Origin: Acarospora socialis
Lineage: Eukaryota > Ascomycota > Lecanoromycetes > Acarosporales > Acarosporaceae
Assembly: GCA_025617375.2 (NCBI GenBank)
Contig: JAMYGW020000002.1
Span: 1,054,001 to 1,118,000, forward strand
Reading direction: 5' to 3'
Length of the DNA: 64,000 nt
Every line of letters starts with the position of its first letter. Position 1 is the first letter of the stretch. Shown here piece by piece: positions 45,889-55,936 of this stretch. Below the pieces are notes generated by a model, which saw only the letters and a list, made by a program, of their open reading frames with translations, made no database searches and was not told the DNA's origin. Position numbers and translations under genes: made by a program.

Positions 45889-47077
45889 AGCCACCAAAAC
45901 CCTGACTTGCGAATGAGAAGGTTGCGGTAGACTGTTCGAACTTATGCTCATCGGCGTTGATGGTCTAGCTACAAGACTGATGAAATTCTTTCGCTTCACA
46001 CCTCTGTCAAATGATTGCACATTTCATACATTTCTTGAAATCTAGTTCTTGACGCTTCCTCTCTTACTTTTTGAGCTGTCTCAGAGCATTTGACCTCTGA
46101 TGGATAGTTGTCGTCTGTAAAAATGAATGTGCTTACGAGAATGGTGATGCAACGGGACTGTAAAATCACACAGACCTAGTTTCTATGAATCTAACGTTAA
46201 TGCAGCGCTCACTCTGGTCCTCTTGGTATGCTGTACCCCAGAGTGTGGGCTTACGGGAGGATGCACATTGTTACTTTGAGATGATCCTTCCGGAGAGTTG
46301 ATTGCAGGGTACGGCAACCTTACGCTTTCGATAAGGAGTGGGATGCTTAGCAATGCGCCATCCCAGAATTGAGTGATGCTTTGTAGTATGGTCAAGAGGG
46401 ACACTACGTTCACAGCTAGTCCTACAATGGGCCCTGGCTGATACCTTTTAGAGAGTATCTACATGTTGAAGAACAATCCCTCGTACATGTCCAACACTTC
46501 TGACAAAGATCACTTCGAGTCCATCCATTCGTTCTCTTTCATTTCGTGTTGTTTCATCTTTTCTCTGTTATTAAAAATAGCTAAATGTGGTGATCTGTCT
46601 GCAGTGCCTGCTACATGTTTCCCATCTTAGAGAAGAATTGGCTGGATCGAGTAGCTGTGCATGGGCTTTGCTCTTTCTCTTACATATGTGGCAAGATCAC
46701 CAAGCAGCTTTGCCATTAAGTCCCTTGTAACTTCACTGCTTGAAAGACCACGCAGTGGTCGCACTGCGACGCGTTGCGCTGGTGCTACATATATAGGATC
46801 TTAGCGATAACTCCGCCATATGAGCGCAGTTATAGTAGTCTTTTGACTCAGTGAATTTGCATGCGTCGCTAAACGCTTTGCTCTTACACTGCTGTTGTTC
46901 CACCTCGCACGAGTATCAGTCAAAGAGAGCTAGCATTCTAGACCTTTGCAGGGGCTTTGGTGCGATCACATCCAGGACTTTCCTGGCACGTGGTGGATGA
47001 GGTTTAAAATGAAACTTAACAGTGTCATATTAGCCTAGTATTATCCTTCTCCCAGTACCATCTTTTCTACCCCAGTA
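45889..47077. other. Intergenic, 1.2 kb between convergent genes
   Basis: Holds 3' flanks of the kinase-ankyrin gene (plus) and the Cys-rich membrane protein gene (minus). A short imperfect palindromic GC-rich stretch at about 46,750-46,785 (CCACGCAGTGGTCGCACTGCGACGCG) stands out. The 76-aa minus-strand frame at 46183-46413 has no domain. No gene is supported. Confidence 0.5.
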
Positions 47078-47900
47078 TTACGATGATAGTTCTGCCGGCG
47101 GACCGCCCAACACGTGATGATTCTGTTCCTGCGCATCGAGCTCCTCTCGCCGTGGCAGGGAAGGCGACTCCACCAGCAAGCGTACCTCCCTTCCATCTAA
47201 CTCGTTCTTCGAGTCATAGTATGGTGACGTTTCCTGACGTTGTAGCTTTTTCAGCTTCCGAATGCAGAAGAAATAGACAGAAGCAAGGACGCCAAGAAGA
47301 AGTGGCACACCGAGTCCAGCACCTAGCCCTGCTCCAAGGGCTGTGCTGTTTGAGCCGTTTCCATCGTTGGGGGTAGATGTGGCAGTCAGGACCGCGCTGG
47401 TTCGGGAGGCTGAGAATGTTAAGGTTGGGGATGATGCGGATGCGGATACGCTGGCCGAAATCGTAGTAGAAGATTTTGCAAGGCTCGTCACGATAGTAGC
47501 TACACCCAGTTCAAAGAGCCTTGTTGCAGAGCAGTTGCAACCATCGAGATCGTAGCAGCAGTAGGATTCATTGCCACAGGCCTGCAGTCCGTTGCCGCTG
47601 ACTAGGGTGAATCGTCAATCAATCTCATTGTGTAGATGCAAAACGAGAAAATATTTGAGCTTTGAACGTACATGAGTTACAGCCACTAAAGCATTTCTCC
47701 GTTTGCCATTTAGGATCTGTGCAGCCTGCCGGTCTGTAATAATTGGTGTACCCATGGTTAATCTTGCCAGGGCCCGGTTTGCAGAGGCTGTTGCTCAAGC
47801 ATTCATCACCAGGTTCGCAACACGCCCCTAGAATACTGCTGTTATAGCACGGAATTGCATCAGTCTGAACGCCGTTGACGTCGTAGCAGAGAGACATATT
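47078..47900 (-). CDS. Cys-rich extracellular domain, single-pass membrane protein (5' end uncertain)
   Basis: Exons about 47900-47672 and 47601-47078 join across a 70-nt intron (GTACGT donor, CCCTAG acceptor). The N-terminal domain has paired cysteines: SLCYDVNGV, GACCEPGDECLSNSLC, EKCFSGCNS, then after the join GNESYCCYDLDGCNC. Next come a Ser/Thr-rich stalk, one hydrophobic helix (ALGAGLGAGLGVPLLLGVLASVYFF), a basic stop-transfer (RKLKKLQR) and a tail of about 55 residues. This is the layout of many fungal cell-surface proteins with a Mid2/WSC-like shape. I see no signal peptide in the visible exon; an upstream exon is likely, with a possible acceptor near 47,935 but no donor I trust. Function unknown; a wall sensor or receptor is possible. 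Confidence 0.62.
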
Positions 47901-47915
47901 CAAAAGAGGAGACAA

Positions 47916-50900
47916 TGGGTATGAAGAGTGCAGGCTGAGTCAAATACTAGAATCAGCTCATGCCGGTGCCCAGCAAGACAATATGTATCAACCAAGAGAG
48001 ATAGGTGAGATAGGGTGTGATTGAGAGGACAAGTAACCTTTCCGTAAAATAGGTCTGGGGAAATGCACTAAGCAAAACAACCTCTCAAATACTATGAAAA
48101 ACCCGGTGGAACAGAACAAAACCGGGCAGATTGAGATTATTCTTTGGCTTGGGGCCAAGGGCAGGAATATCCCATGTATCATCTCTTATTTGGATGGATC
48201 AACGGGGGCCAGATACTGCAGCTCGAAGCACGGGCCAGAATGTGTTGGATTGACTTGTAGGCCTATCGCACATGTAAGATCCCGATGCAGTTGAGGGTAA
48301 AGTAGGCATGGCGGAGTTGTTTCAATGTGAAAAGACCTAGTTCAGGCGTAACATCTCGCTGATGCATTGGACACTTTCCTTAGCCCATGCAATTCACTCA
48401 ATGCACCACTATAACAAGGCAATCGGTCAGGGTGCAGTCTGAGGAGCCTCATCTGCTGAAAATAGCTGAGAACAATGCTCTGCTCGGTTACATCTATATC
48501 TTTCTTCTTTCATTGACGCAACATTTAGGTTTGTTTTCAATCGGTGATGATCTGCAGACTCTCCGACCTCGCCTGAACACTGTAATTACGCTGCAACCTA
48601 CAGTCTCTTATAATGGCGGAGTCTGGAATGGCTATCCATGGCCTTCAGCGCTTGAAAAATTCATGGATTGCTCATCATGCACACCAGTCCCATTCCACAC
48701 TTAAGAATACAGGAATGGTTGGTTAGTGTTTACCGATCTCAAATCAGTAACACATATCTTAACAAATCAGCCAAGATATCATACTTTAAAGAAGAACATC
48801 CTATAGACTCAGTTGTATCTTCTTGACCTCAAGCTGTTTCACACTGTGCGCTCTTTTATTGACATCTAAACAATGAAGAAGCATTGGGGAAAGAGTGTAT
48901 CTATTTGTTGGCCTACAACTTAGGGCGGGTAAACACTAACCAACTAGTACTGTACACATACTCCTCGCCATACAGGGCTATTAGAAAGTACATGCGGAAA
49001 TCTTGCAAATATATACGGGCAACTAAGACTGACTTAACAACAATCAGGAATCAATATAAACAGCAACTCCAAAGTTCAGAATGACAGAAGAGTCAAAGAG
49101 CATAAACTTGTTTAATTCTTCTTCTTTGACTGTTGATAACTTTCATATCTAATGCAGTGTCAAGAAGATAATCTCGTACAACCCACTGTTTCTTCTAGCT
49201 GTTCATGTGAGAATCACTTGTACTCAGTTAGATCTACTAAATTTTGAAGTTGTAGTCTCAAGTTATATGTGTGGATTGTTGCTCTATGATGAGAGAAGAA
49301 AAAGTTGTCCCTGAAGAAAGCTAGATTCATATGATCCTTCCAGCTCTTCTTGACCATCTCTTGTATTCACTTAGTGTATTCACATCAGCCTCAATTACAG
49401 CGTCCCACGCAGACCCACATACCCCCAGAATGCCAGCATGACCCCGGCTCACGCCAACTCCCACAAGGGACTGCTTGATTCATTGATCCGCCCTGGCAGG
49501 CTGGCCACGACCACCTTCCAGGCCTCCGGACCCTATCTCAACAGGCAGCACGATCGGCAGCATGTCGCCGCCCAGTGCGAACCCCGCCTCCCGAAACCCG
49601 CCATCGCGGACTCGGAACGCGCAAACAGACACGCACCATCCTCCAAATACAAGCCGGGGGACCTATGAGCATTAATGTCCCGCGAGACGAGGAGCGGAAT
49701 CAAAAGAACCTTCAATCCAATCCCTCATACGATCCAGCAATCCTTCGCAAGCTGGCCTCCACTCTCCCATCGGCTCTCAAGAGCCAACGTCAGTCTTACA
49801 GTACTCGCTCACCGTATCACCGCGTCTGCGCCTGAGCCTGAGCCTGACCTGCCACACCCCTACCCTTGCACGAAAGGGAAAGCGAAGTCTACACCGTCAC
49901 GTCATGTCTGCACCCCACCCCAGGCGCAGCCATGGCCATGCGCCACGTGGCGGGCTTTCACTCACCATGGGTTAGGGAAAGAGCACCGGCAAGCTAGCTA
50001 GAGTGTCTACCGGCACGATCCACTCGCTCCGCAAGGCACCCCCCTTGCCGCCGTGCAGCCGAAGATGAGAAGCCCTTGTCTTCTCTTACCGATCCTCGCA
50101 CGTGAGCCAAGGGAGAAGCTTTGGTAACTCTTCCGGTCCTGTCGGACGCCCCATCCCATCCTTTTCCGCTGCGACACGGGTACGAAGTACGCTGCCAAGG
50201 GGTGGTGGACCGCGCCAGTCGTAGTCGTTCGTGCGTGCTTGCCCCCCTCCAGACAGACAAGGAGACAGCTACTGGATGAGTCTTGCTTGGCAAGCTTGAA
50301 ACGAAGACATCAATCAACGTACTGGCATAGCAGCCATACCGTCTGTCTTGGTCCGAATGACCGCCATCTTCGGCGCCCTTTATGGAGGGAGTCGAGTAGA
50401 GACATGAGAAACGGGCAAGGACACTCTTGCCAATTTGTCTCGGACTGAAGGCGGAAGAAAGCTTGTTGTGCGGCATTCCCAGAAGTGATTATGTAGGCTT
50501 CCTTCTTGATGTTACCTTATGGGATATCGATGCGGGCGGAGCGTGGTTCGCCACGATCGGAAGCTATCATCGATCACGGACGAAGATCGGCTGATCTGCT
50601 CCTTTCCGCCCGAGAGGATACCGACTCTCCGTTCGCAATATCCATGTCGGTAGTTCGCTCCGTTCGGGACCACTTAAGTGGCTGTTCTGGTGTTGCGGGT
50701 GGTGAGCACCATGATATTAGTCCCATCTTTCTTCCGTCTGTGTTATTCTGCCGCGTGTTTTGGGTTCGAGAATCGTTCGAGGTTAGCTGGAACAGAGATG
50801 CTTTGGGAAGGGGGAATGAGCGACAAATCGGGATGGAAGAGCGTGTCTGCTGTTTCTGTAGTGGAAAGGCAAGGCAAGAGCTGCGATGGAACGGTGATAT

Positions 50901-51205
50901 TGTATATGTACATTATGTTATTGGCAGGATTTAGGAGAGGGATTAGATAGGCGATATGCGATAGAGGCTCTTCAGCGACGATGCTGGGAATAGAACAAGG
51001 GAAAGGCTGGGGTCAAACTGAGTTGATGCGAGAAGAGTTCGGTGCGGGATTAGATATTAATTTGTTCTAGATAACTCAAGTATGATACATACTCAGACAA
51101 AGACCCGACACCGAGGGTGGGAGAAAGTATATACAAGAAGATGATATCGATACATTGTATAACAAGATCCACTCAATCGTACCCGTAACGACTCACACCG
51201 TCAAC
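47916..51205. other. Gene-poor stretch, 3.3 kb, no supported gene
   Basis: Two parts. The first, to about 49.4 kb, has moderate AT and only short frames. The second, 49.4-50.5 kb, is distinctly GC-rich with overlapping frames on both strands (49438-50001, 49994-50476), but I find no domain, start context or splice pairs. A frame at 50506-50934 (142 aa) is likewise unrecognised. The last part carries the 3' flank of the ferritin-fold gene. An RNA gene or gene relic in 49.4-50.9 kb cannot be excluded. Confidence 0.45.
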
Positions 51206-52268
51206 TTAGTTGGTAGGGTTGGTGACCTCGACGATCGCAGGCCCAGCGGCAACAGTGTTGTCATTGACGGCGTCCTTGCAGCCCGTCAAGACAACATACG
51301 TCTGCCCATTCACACCCTCCGGCACGGTGACGGTATATCCGCCGCCCACGGCCGTCGCATCGACGAAGATGGGCCCGGTAACGGTGATGAAAGCTCCATA
51401 CACCTGGGTGCTCGCGTCGACCGGCTTGAGGATGAAGTTCGGCGTGTTCAGCGTAATGGTGTCGCCGCTCTTGATGGTGCCCTTAGTTCCCAGGGCCAGG
51501 ACGGGGAACGCCTTTACGGGCAGCGCGACGTTGGTCGAGGGGCACGAGACGATGAACTGGGCCGCGAGCGTGTAGACCTCGTCGAAGCTGAGCGGGGTGT
51601 CGAAGGGCGAGGGGAATGGCGACTCGCCGAGGGCGGCGCGCACGTAGGCCGTGTGGCGCGCCTCGACCGTCAGCACGGCGCCGGCGTCAGTCAGGTACTC
51701 TTTCGACATGATGTCGGCGGCCGCACCGAGGTAGGCGCTGACGCCGACGCCCTCGAGAACGGAGGAGAGCGTGACGAAGGATTTCGGGTCCGAGACGCCG
51801 AAGTTGTATGTGCATTCGGCGACGGGCTTGGCGCCGGCGGCTGAGAGGGTCATTGTCAGTAAGGGTCTGCATTCGAGATATTCTGAGTGGAGGAGGGAAT
51901 GTACCGGTGAGAGCATCGGTCAGGAACTTGACGTGCGTCGTCTCGTCCTTGGAGATTTCCTTCAGGTTGTTGTAGAAGGTAGCATCGAAGCCGGCGGCGG
52001 CGAACTGCTCCTGTGTGTAGTTGGCCAGACCCTCGCGGTAGAACTTGTCCTCGAGGTGTTCCAGGGTAAGGGCGTAGTTGAAAACTGTGTGGCACAAGTC
52101 GGGTCAGTTTGGTCCAGACATCCAGGGAAGTAGAATTGCATAGAGAGGAGAAAAGCAAGACGTACTGTCGGCATCGGTGATGGGCGCAGACTGTCTCTTT
52201 ACGACGGGGCTAGCGGTGGTCAAGCCAGCAGCGGCCACGAGGGCAACAACGGATTGAGAAAACTTCAT
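51206..52268 (-). CDS. Secreted ferritin-fold (Rds1-like) stress-response protein
   Basis: Three exons: 52268-52166, 52084-51905 and 51840-51206. Introns are 81 and 64 nt (GTACGT and GTACAT donors; CACAG and CTCAG acceptors), giving 305 aa. A signal peptide starts MKFSQSVVALVAAAGLTTAS, with a KR processing site soon after (VVKRQS). The ferritin-like domain (family PF13668 from memory) covers about residues 34-190: FNYALTLEHLEDKFYREGL, then DETTHVKFLTDAL, and later EARHTAYVRAALGE. These Glu and His positions fit a ferritin-type di-metal site. The C-terminal 100 residues are beta-rich. The family includes fission yeast Rds1, induced by nutrient and heat stress; biochemical role unproven. Transcribed alone. 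Confidence 0.88.
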
Positions 52269-54989
52269 CTTGACGACTGGTGGAACTGGACTTGAGTTCT
52301 GAAGAGACAGATGGATGTACGAGAACAAGAAGAGCAACGAGAGTAGATGAAAGCGACAGAGAAGAGAGAGAAGAGGAAGAGCAAGGGAAAGGTGCGAGGG
52401 CAGCTCAGTTTTGTATGGGGCAGTCCTGTCTGCCGCACAAGGTAATCTCCATGGCAAGGCAAGTGCCGAACGGGGCCAGTCCAGCCCGGTCTATTATCGA
52501 GGTAGATTTCAGATGCGGTCAGCCGCTGTACTGCAGTCATAGCATGAAAGCAATAACGTTATTGTTATTGTGGAGAATTCCTTCATCTCCCGTCCAGCAA
52601 GGTTGTCATCTTGTGCCCTACATTGGGTAAGCCGATATGCACTACTGCATTAGCTTGGAACTAGCGCAAGGTACTGGTGCTCTTTTTGGAAATGACCTTG
52701 GCTCTATTCCTAATTCGTTCAGCTCTCGCCGGGAGATCGCTGCTCCGTGACTGAGATGGGCGCAGATTGACTGGGCAAATCTCAGTAGCGCAAAAGTATG
52801 TTTGATGAAATCGGATTTGCGTGATGAGCTTGTTCTTTGACAAGGAGATCCGTTGGTGCCTGGGCAGAGTTCCAACCTTTCTCAAGCAATATTTCGTCAT
52901 GGTCTACTATGGTACCATCCCGCAACACCCCGGAACTTTGCCCTCCGTGTTGGATTTCAAATGTGTTCCACGGGATGACGGACTCCCATTATCTTCTTAC
53001 ACGCGTGCGTTTTATTGCTACCTCCACAGATCATGTCTGTTGTGTTTACGACAACTCCGTCGCTGCGCCTGTTCGTTACTAAAGTTTGCGCGCGCTCGCT
53101 TTAAGGTTCGCTGTTTTACGGCCTAAAAATGCAAGCAAAAGGGGGTCTCTGCCCTTTCTCGTGCTGCCTACCTTAAGGTGCCTACCAAGGCGGTAGCGTT
53201 GTGGCGCCCAACGCTCATCTCCACCCGCTGCTGCTTACCTACTTGTATACCTTGGCCAAGTGGGTTATAGCATTTCCCCTGGAGCTAAGATCATCCTTGA
53301 TAGGGCTTTCGAGCTGACCGCGAGGTTGTCGTCGTCGACCAGACTGATACCATCTCAGGAATTGCAGATACCATTATCCGTACTTTCGACTCTTCTACAT
53401 TCGCAAAGGAAAGAGGTGCCATTCCTCGCGAATGGCAATTTCAGCCCGGCTCTCCTCGACTCTCTGACTCTCTGCCACTTGGACGTTGCGCCACGATGTA
53501 ACGCGTTCTGGGAGACAGCCAGTCGATGCCAATTTTGTCGACTACAAGTGGATGTTAGACTGAGGATCCGCCTTGACTCGAGCTTGCTCCGGGAGAGCTG
53601 GACCTTGCAATGGTACATGAGGTGTTTGGCGATGGCTTGGCAAGCTGTTGCCGGCTCTGCTATTGATGTTCGCAGACCTTGACTTGTCCAGCGACTCTTG
53701 CAGTAGTCATTGATTCAGGCTTAGCTCTTCAACGGCGTTGCACTGTCGCAAGTCCTACCACCGTTGCTTGAGTCGACTCTCCGGATTCTATTGATGAGTC
53801 TGAGATGTGCCACTAATGATGGCGCTGGCATCTTCATCGTTATCAGAGCCCTCCTCCACCTCCGGACTACCCAGCATCCTGGCACGTGTTGGGCTGTATA
53901 GTGCTGCTGTCACACATCCGTGGAATAATCTCTAAGCTTTGAACTACTGATTCTCCAGTTTTAGTACCACGGCCGTAACGTCTTCTGCGGCAGCATTTCA
54001 CAGAAAAGTCGCCGCATTACCACAAATCCCGAATTCGATTCATGCAGCCGTCATCTATACCGCGACAGCTACTTCTCGTTCCGACTTCCGGCAATAGCCA
54101 GAGAAGTGTACGTTGTAATGATACGCGAGTAAAGTTTCAGCCGTCATCGTCGAGAAGCCCCCAGGCGGAATACACCCGGCTCGACTATGGTGCTATAGCT
54201 CGCCATGACGAGAATATCCCCGGTTCGGGTTTGGAAAGCAAAGGGAAACATCCTTAGCCTGTTGTCATTCGAGTCTTCCTTGTGTGAACCTCTGGGTTCG
54301 GTGTATCTGCGGCATGATCACTGGGGTCTTCCTCAATCTCATTCCGCATCCAACTAGGCTCTGACTGATGGTGGTAGGCGGGGGGTGTTCGATCGTGGCC
54401 TTACAAGTTCACTTGGTAACAGTCAATAGACACGTGAACAATGAGACTTTCGTAACTCGCAGTTTTCCGTGACCTCTGAGATCGGACATGTGTCTGTGCA
54501 TCCACAATTCTTCCATGCACCCATTCATGGAGTTTCGCGATTGTCACCTGCCTTTGCCCCTTTCGAAGCATCACGACACCCTTCCATGCGGAAACACCAA
54601 GTCATATCCTATATACAGGTTAGAGTAGCCGGGTAGGGAACTTAGTTCTCGTCAGTTAAGGATGGTTCGATGCACGCTCTCAGCTTCCGTCTTGATACTC
54701 AACGACGGAACCGCGGGTGGTCGATGTCGATGCCTTGCCAAAGCTCCAGTAGTGTCAACTCGGCATGGTGGAGTGGAGAAAACTTTCCGACAGATAGATG
54801 GTTCACTACGTGTACTGTGTGCAGCGGGTCCAGAAAGGCGCGCTTTCGCGTACAGGCTTGTCATACATGTCCACGAGTGCCATGAGCTCAACCGTGATTG
54901 CACCATTGACTGCCAGTTCCTGTTGTTTCGCAAGCGTCTCATCCGTCCCACTTGTCTTAGCTCTCGCGGTCTGAGTGACTGACTGGCTT
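52269..54989. other. Gene-poor stretch, 2.7 kb, no supported gene
   Basis: Begins with the purine-rich leader of the ferritin-fold gene (52,280-52,400, GAGAGAAGAGG-like). TAGGTA-type sequence occurs at 53,168-53,260 (GCCTACCTTAAGGTGCCTACC). Frames at 53260-53682 (140 aa, plus) and 54652-54982 have no recognisable domain or splice signals. I see no gene here. Confidence 0.45.
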
Positions 54990-55740
54990 CTAATGCTGCT
55001 CATTTGTATTGCTAGCTCTCTCCAATGCCAGCTGTTCCGAGCTTGTGACAGGCGGACTGATGCCTAAATCATGGTGAGAGAGTGTGCGGCGGAGTCTGAA
55101 GCGAGAATACATACCATGAAAAGTGAGCAAAGCTTTCAACATTCCCCTAACATCAGACATCTCTGTCTGAAGCATTTCAAGATCATACTTAATTGCGGAT
55201 ATCTCAGCTCTCACAGCTTTGTCTCGCTCCTCAGCCTGAGCCCTCCGTGTGTCTTCCTCAAGCGTCGCCTCGATCGTCCTTGCGCGAGCATCGAGATCTC
55301 TGATGATCTTGAGTGGCTCTTCAACAGAGGCGCGTACGGGGAAAAAAAGTCTGCGCTGTCTGATCCAGAGACGCGGCAATCCGATCAGTGAGTATATGAG
55401 GTCTAAGATGTTACAGTATAATTCGACAAGGACAGGCTCTAATTCGATGTTACCCATGTCCATGGTGGCCGTGGCGATGTAAGAGTCGTGGGAAAGGATG
55501 ATGTGTGGAATTTCTGTGAAAATGTTGACGATGCGTTCTAGAATATTGACATTGTGACGTCTTTGGCATTCCTGTTCCTCGTCAGATACTTTGCTCTGCT
55601 CACCATGTTTGATTGTGACTTACAAGCAACAATATATGGAGTCCAACCCACGGCAATCTAGCCTCGACGAGCCCGAGTTGATGCATATCACCTGTATGCA
55701 CCCTCTCATGAACCCTCTGGGGCCTTTCGCGCTGAGTCAT
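54990..55740 (-). CDS. Small DUF7708-like / STAND N-terminal-like coiled-coil protein (5' end uncertain)
   Basis: Exons 55740-55624 and 55571-54990 flank a 52-nt intron (GTAAGT donor, AACAG acceptor); 232 aa as drawn. The core resembles the helical DUF7708-like domain found at the N-terminus of fungal NACHT and ankyrin proteins: ARLPWVGLHILLL, then ILERIVNIFTEIP, then PVLVELYCNILDLIYSLIG. A charged coiled coil follows (about residues 130-185, LEMLQTEMSDVRGMLKALL). The protein then stops, with no NACHT or repeat domain. The frame is open upstream of ATG 55740 to an acceptor-like TGTAG near 55,798, so another exon may precede it. A last 51-nt GTATGT...TTTAG intron is optional and frame-neutral. 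Tandem, 3' of the HET gene. It may be a relic or a free-standing adaptor. Confidence 0.55.
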
Positions 55741-55936
55741 AGTTAGCCATTTTGAAAAGTTTCCATCGTCTCCTTCAATGAAGACGTTGATGAAGATCTA
55801 CATTAATCAAACCCACTTGTTGAGTGGGTCAGTTCAGTTCAAATCCGGAAAAATTGGCAAACACCATACTTACTCTAATATTTTCCTTCTCTGCGCTCCG
55901 AGAAAATGTAAATCTTTCAAGAAAAGGGAAAGGTAG

